Assembly (NCBI GenBank): GCA_021737405.1
Contig: JAIPEG010000007.1
Coordinates: 52,755-116,754 of the forward strand
From: Bacteriovoracaceae bacterium
GTDB taxonomy: Bacteria; Bdellovibrionota; Bacteriovoracia; Bacteriovoracales; Bacteriovoracaceae
Length of the DNA: 64,000 nucleotides
Reading direction: 5' to 3'
The notes beneath the pieces are model-generated. The model saw only the letters and a program-made list of their open reading frames with translations. It did not search any database and had not been told where the DNA came from. The position numbers and the translations under genes were made by a program. Below are positions 1 to 7,947 of the stretch, one piece after another; positions within the stretch are counted from its first letter, which is position 1, and each line of letters starts with the position of its first letter.

Positions 1-1
1 A

Positions 2-1570
2 AAAACTCAAGTTCTCAAAAGCTTTGCAAATTTTGTTTTAGAAATTTTTGGGGAGTTTGCTCCCTACGACAAATTTAATATCGAAAAAGCAGAAACCTTT
101 ATTGGTCGTGACCCAGAAAAGTGTGACATTGTTTTAAATGACCCTGAAGTCTCGGGTGTTCATGCCGTTATAAAAAAAAATGCGATTACTTGTACGCTAG
201 AAGATCTAAAGTCAGCCAATGGTACGATTCTAAACGGTGAGAGAGTCAATACTCACGATCTGACTTCAGAGGATGAATTCTTAATCGGTTCAACTTCTTT
301 CACCGTAAAAATTCAATCTGATTTCATTGACCAAGAAAAAGATAGGATAATGCCTGTTGAAGAAAACCAGGTCGTTGAAGTACAAGAAGTTGTTGAGGTT
401 GATGAAAACTTTGAAGACGAAGATGGCAATGTTATTGAAGGTGATCTATTAGGGGGAGGAACCCTCGATACCAAACCAAAATCACTCTTTAGTAAGGAAG
501 CTCTCAAAAACCCTGAGCAAAGAAAAAAACTTCTCTATATAGCGGTTGGTTTATTGGTCCTGTGGATTCTTCTCGATGAAGGAGATAAACCTAAGGCTCC
601 CGTTCAAAAGCCTAAGCCAAAAGTCGCAAATGAAAAAATAATCCAAAATCCCAATCAAAAAGTTCTAACCCCTGAGGAAACTGAATTTGTCGAAGGTCAA
701 TATCTTTTGGCAAAACAATACTTTAATGAAGGTAAGTATAGTGAAACGATTATGGAGTTAGATAAAATCTTTGCGATTACTCCTGACTATAAGAAATCGA
801 AGCAGATTAAGGCTTTAGCGAAAGAGGGATTAGAGCGAATTTCACGACTACTCGAGGAAGAGAGAAAAGAAAAAGAGAGAAAGGAAAGAGAAGCAAAGGT
901 TCGAAGTCTTTTGGTGGATGCTAAAGATGCTGTAAGTAAGAATCAAGTTGGAAGGGCCGAAAATCTTTTTAAAGAAGTATTAAAATTAGACCCAGAAAAC
1001 TTTGAAGTAACTCAACTTAAATTGCAGATAGATGCCTATAAGAAAGAGCAAGAACGAATTGCTCTTGAGAAGGCCCAGAAGGAAGCTGAAAGGAAGCGCC
1101 AGCTGCAAGAACTTAGTCCAGGAAAGACATATTACTTATCAAAGGACTGGTATAAGGCCATGTTAAAATTACAAGACTTCTTAAAAGGTGAAGGTCTTGA
1201 TGAAGATTTAATTCGCGAAGCTTCTGATATGCTTGATAAGTCTAAGCAAAATTTAAATGCGGTTGTAAATCCATTGATTGGAAAAGCACGTTCATTAAAA
1301 GAAGGGCAGGATTTAAAGGGGGCTTATGAGCTTTATCTCGAAATTCTTCAGTATCATCCTGCTCATGAAGAAGCCCTAAATGAAATGGATGACATTAGAA
1401 ACAAGCTCGAAATTAGAAGTAAGAGAGTTTATCGAGAAGCAATAATTGCGGAATCTTTAAGTCTTTATAATGATGCAAAAGAAAAGTTTCAAGAAGTTCA
1501 GCAAATTAGCCCTACAGACTCTGACTACTACCAAAAAGCGACTGAAAAATTAAAAGACTATCTTGATTAG
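2..1570 (+). CDS. FHA-domain membrane protein with TPR-like tail (5' partial)
   Basis: The reading frame is open from the left edge, so the gene starts outside the window; the ATG at 350 is internal. The 522 visible residues begin with a forkhead-associated (phosphothreonine-binding) domain at about 25-105. Its signatures are FIGRDPEKCDIVL (33-45), SGVH (51-54) and SANGTILNGERV (71-82). A hydrophobic segment (LLYIAVGLLVLWILL, about 177-191) should cross the inner membrane. It is followed by charged coiled-coil stretches and several TPR-like helix pairs (for example ...GRAENLFKEVLKLDPEN). The order FHA-TM-TPR suggests a cytoplasmic phospho-sensor tied to an assembly or periplasmic scaffold. 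It lies 9 nt before a PP2C phosphatase, an apt partner because PP2C enzymes remove the phosphates that FHA domains read. The exact role is unknown. Confidence 0.85.
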   Translation, partial: KTQVLKSFANFVLEIFGEFAPYDKFNIEKAETFIGRDPEKCDIVLNDPEVSGVHAVIKKNAITCTLEDLKSANGTILNGERVNTHDLTSEDEFLIGSTSFTVKIQSDFIDQEKDRIMPVEENQVVEVQEVVEVDENFEDEDGNVIEGDLLGGGTLDTKPKSLFSKEALKNPEQRKKLLYIAVGLLVLWILLDEGDKPKAPVQKPKPKVANEKIIQNPNQKVLTPEETEFVEGQYLLAKQYFNEGKYSETIMELDKIFAITPDYKKSKQIKALAKEGLERISRLLEEERKEKERKEREAKVRSLLVDAKDAVSKNQVGRAENLFKEVLKLDPENFEVTQLKLQIDAYKKEQERIALEKAQKEAERKRQLQELSPGKTYYLSKDWYKAMLKLQDFLKGEGLDEDLIREASDMLDKSKQNLNAVVNPLIGKARSLKEGQDLKGAYELYLEILQYHPAHEEALNEMDDIRNKLEIRSKRVYREAIIAESLSLYNDAKEKFQEVQQISPTDSDYYQKATEKLKDYLD

Positions 1571-1579
1571 GAAGATCTT

Positions 1580-2320
1580 ATGATTAAATTACAAAGTTAT
1601 GCTGCCAGAACGGACCAAGGGCCCTATCTACAACTCAATGAAGACGGGCATGAAGTTGATCTTGTAAATGGTCTTTATATGATCTTTGATGGCTTCGGTG
1701 GTGCTTCGGTTGGAGATCGGGCGGTAAATCTTGTTAATGATACGATAAAAAAGTTCTATACGAGAATCGGGGGAGATCCTGATTCAACATTGCCCTTTTA
1801 TTATAGCCCTCGCTATTTAATTGAAGGTAATGCTCTGGTTAATGCTATGGAATATGCTCACTATCTCTTAAAGCAAGATAATAAAGACAAAGATATGAAT
1901 AGCAGAGGGGGAGTCGCAGGGTTGGCCGTTGCTCAAGCTGAAAATATCTTAACATTTGCCTCGACGGGAAATTGCCTTGCACTTCTTTATTCTCGTGGAG
2001 ATCTTCAAATAATTTGTGAACCTGAGAGTTTCCAGTTGATCTCAGGAGATCACTATGAAATGCAATACACTACGGCGCCTGCCACAGCTTTTGGATTATT
2101 TGATGATCTTCATCTCAATATAAAGGAAGTGCGGATTAATAAGGGTGACAGAGTTATTTTACTTACTGATGGAGTTTATGCTCGGGTAAAAACCTCAGAA
2201 ATTAGAGATATTCTTCAAAAAGAAGGCTCTAAGAACCAGGACAAAATTGATGATTTATTTGAATTAGCAAACAGTAGAGGCAATTTAGATAATCAAACTA
2301 CCATCTTACTTAATTTCTAA
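1580..2320 (+). CDS. PP2C-family protein phosphatase
   Basis: A 246-residue PPM/PP2C-type Ser/Thr phosphatase, the normal length for a bare catalytic domain. The family motifs appear in order: TDQGPYLQLNED (11-22), the metal-binding DGFGG (37-41), a central GGVAGLAVAQ strand, VILLTDGV near residue 200 and DNQTT close to the C-terminus. These acidic residues are known to hold two Mn/Mg ions. The start ATG follows AGGAAG at good distance. It is 9 nt behind the FHA gene, so the two are probably cotranscribed and may act on the same Ser/Thr phosphorylation circuit. No Ser/Thr kinase is in the window. Substrate unknown. Confidence 0.88.
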   Translation: MIKLQSYAARTDQGPYLQLNEDGHEVDLVNGLYMIFDGFGGASVGDRAVNLVNDTIKKFYTRIGGDPDSTLPFYYSPRYLIEGNALVNAMEYAHYLLKQDNKDKDMNSRGGVAGLAVAQAENILTFASTGNCLALLYSRGDLQIICEPESFQLISGDHYEMQYTTAPATAFGLFDDLHLNIKEVRINKGDRVILLTDGVYARVKTSEIRDILQKEGSKNQDKIDDLFELANSRGNLDNQTTILLNF

Positions 2321-2412
2321 AAACATTCCAACTTTGTCAGGAATTTCTTTTTTAAATCGCATGTCTATTGATTAGCCACACCAATTAGGCGAGAATAATC
2401 AAAAGGTTATGT

Positions 2413-3849
2413 ATGAGTGAGAAATTATTAGTCGCTGATGACAGTCCCACAATTCAAAAGGTAGTTGGCATTACTTTGGCCAATACTGATTACGAGGTAG
2501 TTCAAGCACTATCAGAGGCTGAATTATTTGGAGTTTTGGATTCCAATTCTTTTGATCTGGTATTACTAGACTTCAATCTTTCGGAAGATGTTGATGGTTA
2601 TGAACTTTGTGAAAAGATTCGTGAATCTTCTCCAAATACTAAGCTCATGGTTATGTTGGGCACCTTTGACTCTGTTGATGATAATCGTCTCGAAGAATTA
2701 GGTGTTATTGAGAAAGTTATAAAGCCATTTGAGAGCAGTAAATTCATTCAGAAAATTAAATCCACTCTAGAAACACCATTATCAGAAATAAATCCATTTG
2801 ATCAAAATTTTGATGTCGAGTCAGAAGAAGATTCATTTGATACAGCTGATCTTTTGAGTGATGAAGACGATGAGGATTGGACTATTTCAGGACCTCAAAT
2901 TGAAGAGGATGATTCAGATCCGATGCCTGGAGGAAATTTTTTAGAAGAAGATGAAGTCCAGGAAAATAGTTTAGTTAGTGAAGTAGAGGGCTGGGGCATG
3001 AGTGTTCCAGAGATAATAGGTTCACCAGTAGATAAGTCATCATCACTCATGCCACCGAAGATGAACGATGATGATGACTTAAGTGATCAGTTAGAAAATA
3101 ATCCTGTCAGTTATAGTGATGAAGATGCCACTGGTGAGTGGAGTGCGGAAGAGCTCCTCATGAAAAGTAACGAGGAAGCTCTACCCGATGAAGATGATCT
3201 GGACTACCCCCTATTAGATGAGTCAGATGACAATATTGAAACAAGTTCTAATCTGGTTTCTCTTGATGAGTTAAATGGAGAAATTTCAGAATATGATGAT
3301 GAGGAAGATTTAGAGGAAACCGATCCGCAAATCATTATAGAAAAGCAGATCGATAATCCAGACCTAGAAAAAGAACTTAGTGAAGACCTTTCACCCGATG
3401 AGTTTTGGGCCGCTGATGAAGGTTATGATGCTGACCAATCTGGCGATGAAGATGAACACACAATTATAATTGATGCTAGTGATGACGAAGAGTCCTTTGA
3501 TGTTGAAAAACACTTTTCAATAGAAGTTGGTCCAAAGCTAGAGCAAGATGAAGCTCATGATCCAATAGTAGAGGCCCTAAACGATCTTAGCCAACATGGA
3601 AATGAAATAGGTCCAAAACTAGAGCAAGATTCAAGCGTTAGCTTCAATAAGGACGAATTAATTTTGTCTTTAAAAGAAGAGCTTAAGCCAATTATTAAAG
3701 AAATGGTTCGTGAAGCCGTTGAAGAGATGACGAGAGAGACTTCAGAAAAGGTTGCTTGGGAAGTAATTCCTGATCTGGCAGAAAACCTTATTAGAAATGA
3801 AGTTGAAAAATTATCTCAAAAGGTCCAGCAGAAACATTCGTTGAGTTAA
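2413..3849 (+). CDS. response regulator receiver protein with long acidic linker
   Basis: 478 residues. Residues 1-120 form a CheY-like receiver with the acidic pair D9/D10, phospho-acceptor D53 (VLLDFNLSE) and the conserved lysine K104 (KVIKPFE). Residues about 125-405 are extremely rich in Asp/Glu/Ser and probably disordered; this stretch contains two copies of GPKLEQD. The last 70 residues are a charged helix ending with VAWEVIPDLAENLI, a tail I recall from other deltaproteobacterial receiver proteins. There is no DNA-binding domain, so the output is likely protein-protein interaction. It follows the FHA/PP2C pair by 92 nt. Its stop codon shares TTAA with the convergent birA gene. Confidence 0.85.
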   Translation: MSEKLLVADDSPTIQKVVGITLANTDYEVVQALSEAELFGVLDSNSFDLVLLDFNLSEDVDGYELCEKIRESSPNTKLMVMLGTFDSVDDNRLEELGVIEKVIKPFESSKFIQKIKSTLETPLSEINPFDQNFDVESEEDSFDTADLLSDEDDEDWTISGPQIEEDDSDPMPGGNFLEEDEVQENSLVSEVEGWGMSVPEIIGSPVDKSSSLMPPKMNDDDDLSDQLENNPVSYSDEDATGEWSAEELLMKSNEEALPDEDDLDYPLLDESDDNIETSSNLVSLDELNGEISEYDDEEDLEETDPQIIIEKQIDNPDLEKELSEDLSPDEFWAADEGYDADQSGDEDEHTIIIDASDDEESFDVEKHFSIEVGPKLEQDEAHDPIVEALNDLSQHGNEIGPKLEQDSSVSFNKDELILSLKEELKPIIKEMVREAVEEMTRETSEKVAWEVIPDLAENLIRNEVEKLSQKVQQKHSLS

Positions 3850-4520
3850 AAACGTAAAGATCCGGTAAGAATTTTTAATTGGTCATTACCCTCTGATTCA
3901 AGAAGGGCTTCTCCATTTGGGCCAATTCCCACGAACTTTCCACTTACGTCTAGTTCATTGTTTAAAATAGTGACTAATTTATTCATGTGAACACACTTTT
4001 TTAAAAATTTCTCACGAACAAGATCAGCCGAAAGACGATTACTTAAAATATAATTTACAATTTTTAGAGGTAAGTCCTTTTTAATGTCTTCTTTTAATTG
4101 CTCTTTCTCACTAAATAGAGAGCTGACTTTATAAGGAAACTTAGGCAAATTTTTAGGCATTTTTAAATTTATACCGATACCAACGACGATAACTTTTCCT
4201 ACAAGTTGGCATATGATTCCCCCAATTTTCTCTCCTTCCGTGGAGAGAAGATCATTTGGCCATTTTAATACAAGCTTTGGAGAAAAAAAGTTTGCTAAGT
4301 GTATACCAACTTCAAGTGGTGAAAGGGTGAGGGTTTCATTTGGGGTCATGGTAAAGCTAAAGGCAAGGGCATCTTCAAACTGATGCCATTCTGAACCCTG
4401 ACGCCCCACACCTCTGCTTTGTTTTTCGGTGGAGACAAGATATTCTCCGGGATTTTGGTGTAATGCCTTCTTAACATCTTCCTGGGTCGATAATGTTTGG
4501 GTTAAATGGATGTGATGCAT
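3846..4520 (-). CDS. birA: biotin--[acetyl-CoA-carboxylase] ligase, short form
   Basis: 224 residues. It should activate biotin with ATP and attach it to the lysine of biotin carrier proteins such as AccB. Visible motifs are SRGVGRQGSEW (35-45, the biotinyl-AMP loop, classically GRGRxG), LKWPNDLL (about 79-86) and GGIICQL followed by VVGIGINLKMP. The N-terminal winged helix of E. coli BirA is absent, so this is a class I ligase without repressor function. The ATG is preceded by AGGAAGAG. The gene is divergent from rph (76-nt gap) and convergent with the receiver gene, sharing the TTAA stop. Confidence 0.92.
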   Translation of the reverse strand: MHHIHLTQTLSTQEDVKKALHQNPGEYLVSTEKQSRGVGRQGSEWHQFEDALAFSFTMTPNETLTLSPLEVGIHLANFFSPKLVLKWPNDLLSTEGEKIGGIICQLVGKVIVVGIGINLKMPKNLPKFPYKVSSLFSEKEQLKEDIKKDLPLKIVNYILSNRLSADLVREKFLKKCVHMNKLVTILNNELDVSGKFVGIGPNGEALLESEGNDQLKILTGSLRF

Positions 4521-4596
4521 ACTCTTCCTTTAACAATCCACTCCTATTTGGTAGAACAATATTTACCATAAAACAAAATGTCACGAAGAGGTCAAT

Positions 4597-5298
4597 ATGT
4601 CCCTTATTGAAAGGTCACATCCAAGAGAAATTAAATTCACAACAGGCATCAATCCTTATGCTGCAGGGTCTGTAGTAGCAGAGTTTGGTAATACTAAAGT
4701 CCATATCACGGCAACGGTTGAGGAATCAGTACCTCCATGGATGAAAGGTAAGGGAGCTGGTTGGGTCACAGCGGAATATTCAATGCTCCCAGGGGCTACC
4801 CACACAAGAAGCCGTAGAGAAAGAAGTAAAGTTGGAGGAAGAACATACGAGATTCAACGTCTTATCGGCAGAAGCTTGCGTGCGATTGTTGACCTTAAGA
4901 AGTTAGGGGAAATAAGTATTCAGGTAGATTGTGATGTTTTGGTTGCAGACGGAGGAACAAGAACAACTTCTATTTCTGGAGCTTACGTTGCCTTAGCGCT
5001 CGCCTTCAAAAAGCTTATGAGTGAAGGACAATTAAAAGAAAATCCTTTAACTGATCAGTTGGGTGCCATTAGTGTTGGGGTTAATACTGATGGAAAAGTC
5101 ATTGCAGATCTTAATTATGAAGAAGATTCAAGCTGTGAGACAGATATGAATATCGTCATGACTCGAAAGGGTGAGTTCATTGAAATTCAAGGAACTGCAG
5201 AGGAAAAGCCTTTTAACAAAAATCAGCTTGCTGGATTACTTGAGGCGGCTGAAATATCGTTGGCCAAGGTTTTTGAAGAACAAGATAGGGTTCTTTAA
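4597..5298 (+). CDS. rph: ribonuclease PH
   Basis: 233 residues, the usual size. RNase PH trims nucleotides from the 3' end of tRNA precursors using phosphate as co-substrate. Typical sequence includes EGSVL-like [30 protein letters not shown] (arginine-rich phosphate/RNA contact) and the active-site run [18 protein letters not shown]. The ATG at 4597 follows GAAGAGG with 6-nt spacing and fixes the start. It overlaps rdgB by one base (TAATG), the common rph-rdgB pair, so the two are translationally coupled. Confidence 0.96.
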   Translation: MSLIERSHPREIKFTTGINPYAAGSVVAEFGNTKVHITATVEESVPPWMKGKGAGWVTAEYSMLPGATHTRSRRERSKVGGRTYEIQRLIGRSLRAIVDLKKLGEISIQVDCDVLVADGGTRTTSISGAYVALALAFKKLMSEGQLKENPLTDQLGAISVGVNTDGKVIADLNYEEDSSCETDMNIVMTRKGEFIEIQGTAEEKPFNKNQLAGLLEAAEISLAKVFEEQDRVL

Positions 5299-5897
5299 TG
5301 GCGCAGTCTTTTCTTTTAGCGACAGGGAATGCTCATAAAGCGGATGAGTTTTCTGAGCTTTTTCCTGGAGATATCATTAGCGTATCCTGCGCACCTGAAA
5401 AAGTTGAAGTCGTTGAGGATGGTCTTACCTTTAGTGAAAATGCTTTAAAAAAGGCAGAGGCTTATTATAGAAAATTTGGACAACCGGTAATGGCAGATGA
5501 TTCTGGATTGAATGTTTCCGCCTTACCTGAGGAGCTTGGGATTCATACTGCTCGGTTTGGAGGAGATGGCTTGAGTTCTGGGCAGAGAAATGAGCTGTTG
5601 ATTGATAGACTTAAGGACAAGGAAGGGAGCGACAGGACTGCTGCCTTTGTTTGCGTGTTGTGCTTTTATCTGTCTCCTGAAGAAATTTTCTTTTTTGAGG
5701 GGCGTCTTGCTGGGTCTATAAATAATGAGCAATCTGGAGAGGGGGGGTTTGGCTATGATCCTGTCTTTATCCCGGAAGAGGCGGATGGAGTTAAATCTCT
5801 GGCAGAATTACCTGATTGGAAGCAAAAATGTAGTCATCGTGCCAAGGCGTGCCAATCAGCGTTAAAATTCTTCAAAGAAAGGGTTGGACAAAACTAA
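5298..5897 (+). CDS. rdgB: XTP/dITP pyrophosphatase (RdgB/HAM1)
   Basis: 199 residues. The enzyme hydrolyses non-canonical purine nucleoside triphosphates (dITP, XTP) to monophosphates, keeping them out of DNA and RNA. Family landmarks are LLATGNAHKADEF at the N-terminus, FSENALKKA, PVMADDSGL (metal ligands), HTARFGG and the C-terminal FGYDPVFIPE followed by KCSHRAKA. Its ATG overlaps the rph stop by one base. The next feature downstream is tRNA-Pro. Confidence 0.95.
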   Translation: MAQSFLLATGNAHKADEFSELFPGDIISVSCAPEKVEVVEDGLTFSENALKKAEAYYRKFGQPVMADDSGLNVSALPEELGIHTARFGGDGLSSGQRNELLIDRLKDKEGSDRTAAFVCVLCFYLSPEEIFFFEGRLAGSINNEQSGEGGFGYDPVFIPEEADGVKSLAELPDWKQKCSHRAKACQSALKFFKERVGQN

Positions 5898-5936
5898 TGC
5901 CCTTCATTATAAATTGTCATTCATAAAGTAATGAAT

Positions 5937-6013
5937 CGGAGCGTAGCGCAGCTTGGTAGCGCACTTGCTTTGGGAGCAAGGGGTCGCTGGTTCGAATCCA
6001 GTCGCTCCGACCA
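5937..6013 (+). tRNA. tRNA-Pro (anticodon TGG)
   Basis: A 77-nt cloverleaf including encoded CCA. The acceptor pair is CGGAGCG (5937-5943) with CGCTCCG (6003-6009), followed by discriminator A and CCA. The anticodon arm is CTTGC-TTTGGGA-GCAAG, giving anticodon TGG. The T-arm contains GGTTCGAATCC. All arms close without mismatch. It reads UGG, the broadly decoding proline tRNA. A strong terminator follows directly. Confidence 0.97.
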
Positions 6014-6019
6014 TTTAAA

Positions 6020-6049
6020 AAAAAGCCACTCTTTTGAGTGGCTTTTTTT
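6020..6049 (+). terminator. Rho-independent terminator after tRNA-Pro
   Basis: Stem AAGCCACT / AGTGGCTT around a CTTTTG loop, with an A-run before and a T-run (7 T) after. It ends the rph-rdgB-tRNA transcript. Because of the A-run it could also work for the opposite strand, where the convergent exported-protein gene ends at 6071. Confidence 0.9.
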
Positions 6050-6070
6050 ATGTCTAAATTTTTGTAATTT

Positions 6071-6655
6071 TTAATGAACTGGTAAGAAGCCTTTCTTCAA
6101 ATCTGTATGATCAATTCTTTTACCATTATGATCAACGGCGAGAACGATTTTATGACCATTTTCTTTGTGACCAATTATTTGAACCCACTTCACATTACCA
6201 AATAGAGATACATCAGAGTGGATTTGAGAAACATTGATCACTTCATTTTGAACTTCAATCTCATTTTTTAAAGTACATTTTCCTTCATCAGTTTGATCAA
6301 TGATAACCCGTACTTTATCAGCACTAAGGATCTTCTTTTTTTGAAAATCACTCATGGAGTCCGTTATGAATTCGATCTCATAATTAGTTTTAGCCCTTGG
6401 CTTGGGTTCTAGTGGCTTTTTAATCATGCCCATTGATTCGGAAAGAGGCTTCCACTGACCATCTTCTTCATCCATTTTCCATTCAGCATAGACATTGCCT
6501 TTTAATTCACAGGTGTTGGAATCGTATTTCACCTTATAGTGAAGAACATTCTTTGAGTTCATTGTTTTAGAAACTTTAAGAATAGACTCTTCTTTTGTTG
6601 AGGCAAAAGAGTTAACGGAAAGTAATACTGCTAGGGTTAGGGTCAGTTTTTTCAT
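6071..6655 (-). CDS. exported protein of unknown function
   Basis: 194 residues. The N-terminus MKKLTLTLAVLLSVNSFAS is a clear Sec signal peptide with probable cleavage after SFA. The mature part is polar and mostly beta-like with two cysteines (TCEL and KCTL) that could form a disulfide. I do not recognise a family. It lies alone on the minus strand, with the tRNA-Pro terminator at its 3' side and another exported-protein gene behind it. Confidence 0.75.
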   Translation of the reverse strand: MKKLTLTLAVLLSVNSFASTKEESILKVSKTMNSKNVLHYKVKYDSNTCELKGNVYAEWKMDEEDGQWKPLSESMGMIKKPLEPKPRAKTNYEIEFITDSMSDFQKKKILSADKVRVIIDQTDEGKCTLKNEIEVQNEVINVSQIHSDVSLFGNVKWVQIIGHKENGHKIVLAVDHNGKRIDHTDLKKGFLPVH

Positions 6656-6729
6656 GGCGTCTTTGTATCAGATCGCCAAAAAAAGGGTGAAAAAGGCGTA
6701 AAAATTATAGAGTGTCAGGATCCTAACAG

Positions 6730-7137
6730 CTAGGGCAGAAGAACAGATACTCCAATCATGCGGCTTTCACTAGGGATATAGGCACCACAGGCTCCCACAG
6801 GAGCCTTTTCCATCGTTTCAATTGCCTCAAAGCGAGAGCAAACGGAAATAGGAGTTTTTTCTTTATCAATAATGTCTGTCTGAAAGCTGTAGTAACCACC
6901 ATTATCTATTCTCTTGGCGAAGGTGAGAATAACTTCAAAGTCTTTAAAGGGGACCGAAACCCTACTAAAGGAGTTTTCAGTTGGTTCGGGAATAGAAACA
7001 TTTTTTACTTCATCAATTGATTTGGGCAAGCATAGCTCGCCTAAGGCACAATCAATTTTCTCCCAAATACTGATACGAAAATTCATGGCGTGGACATTAA
7101 AAGAAGTGATTAGGAAAAGTAGAGAGATCTTAATCAT
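6730..7137 (-). CDS. small exported protein of unknown function
   Basis: The open frame extends up to 7185, but the start at 7137 gives MIKISLLFLITSFNVHA, a proper signal peptide, and avoids a charged N-terminal extension; I therefore chose it. Its ribosome site is weak in either case. The product is about 135 residues with four cysteines (DCALGELC, VCSRF, GACG) suited to periplasmic disulfides. It diverges from the exported-protein gene at 7202, whose product also starts with a signal peptide and has paired cysteines. No family recognised. Confidence 0.6.
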   Translation of the reverse strand: MIKISLLFLITSFNVHAMNFRISIWEKIDCALGELCLPKSIDEVKNVSIPEPTENSFSRVSVPFKDFEVILTFAKRIDNGGYYSFQTDIIDKEKTPISVCSRFEAIETMEKAPVGACGAYIPSESRMIGVSVLLP

Positions 7138-7201
7138 ATTTAACTCATCATTTTTAAGAAAAGTATTTTTCAAAAAGTAACGCATTAGATAACTTATATA
7201 A

Positions 7202-7750
7202 ATGAAATATACAATCAGCCTTATTTTTACCCTACTTTTTCACCTCCCGTTGCTGGCCTCTGGATTAGACGGTGAATATAAATCAATTTGTTTTCCTTAT
7301 TCAGATGGCCGCTCCTTTGAGAGTAGCGTATTGATTCAAGGCCAATCATTTGGTGGCAAGTTTTCTCTTTACGAGGATAATCGCTGTCAAACACTACTGC
7401 TGATTATCGACTATGCAGCGGAAGTGAACTATCCAGTGGCACTAGGGATAGGACCTATGGACCACAAGATAAAGAATGCTTTAATGGTGGTCTTTAGCCC
7501 AAAGGTGAGAGATCAGCTTATGAGGGAAGGAACTTGCTCTACTGGTGATATCAAAATTGGCACGCCTATAAATATTGAAGGAAAAATAGGCTGTGGGCCC
7601 CAACCCATTCCAAAGGCCGGGACAATTCTTTTTGATATGTATGAGAAAAAAGAAACAGGCCTTACTTTTGGAGCTTTTCCTCTTTTGTGGGTTTCTGAAG
7701 AAGAAAAGCGGCCCACCCTAACGGGAAGTGTCATATACCATCAGAAATAA
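7202..7750 (+). CDS. exported protein of unknown function
   Basis: 182 residues with signal peptide MKYTISLIFTLLFHLPLLAS. The mature part begins GLDGEYKSICFPYSDG and has several cysteines and an even mix of strands. The pattern of a short lipocalin-like or stress-response exported protein is possible, but no family is recognisable. It starts 64 nt from the divergent gene ending at 6730 and is followed by a 197-nt gap before smc. Confidence 0.65.
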   Translation: MKYTISLIFTLLFHLPLLASGLDGEYKSICFPYSDGRSFESSVLIQGQSFGGKFSLYEDNRCQTLLLIIDYAAEVNYPVALGIGPMDHKIKNALMVVFSPKVRDQLMREGTCSTGDIKIGTPINIEGKIGCGPQPIPKAGTILFDMYEKKETGLTFGAFPLLWVSEEEKRPTLTGSVIYHQK

Positions 7751-7947
7751 TCTCTTATTTCTCCAATTAATGCAGAAGGCAAAGTAGCTGATTCCTTGTT
7801 TTTATGAGGGTTTCGGCCTTCAAATTTCCGAATATTTCTTGTACACTTTGCGAGCGTTGTCATAAGATTTTGGGTACACACAACACAAATTATGCACAAC
7901 AGAGACATGACAGATAACACACACGCTGCACAGCAAAGGATTCGCTT

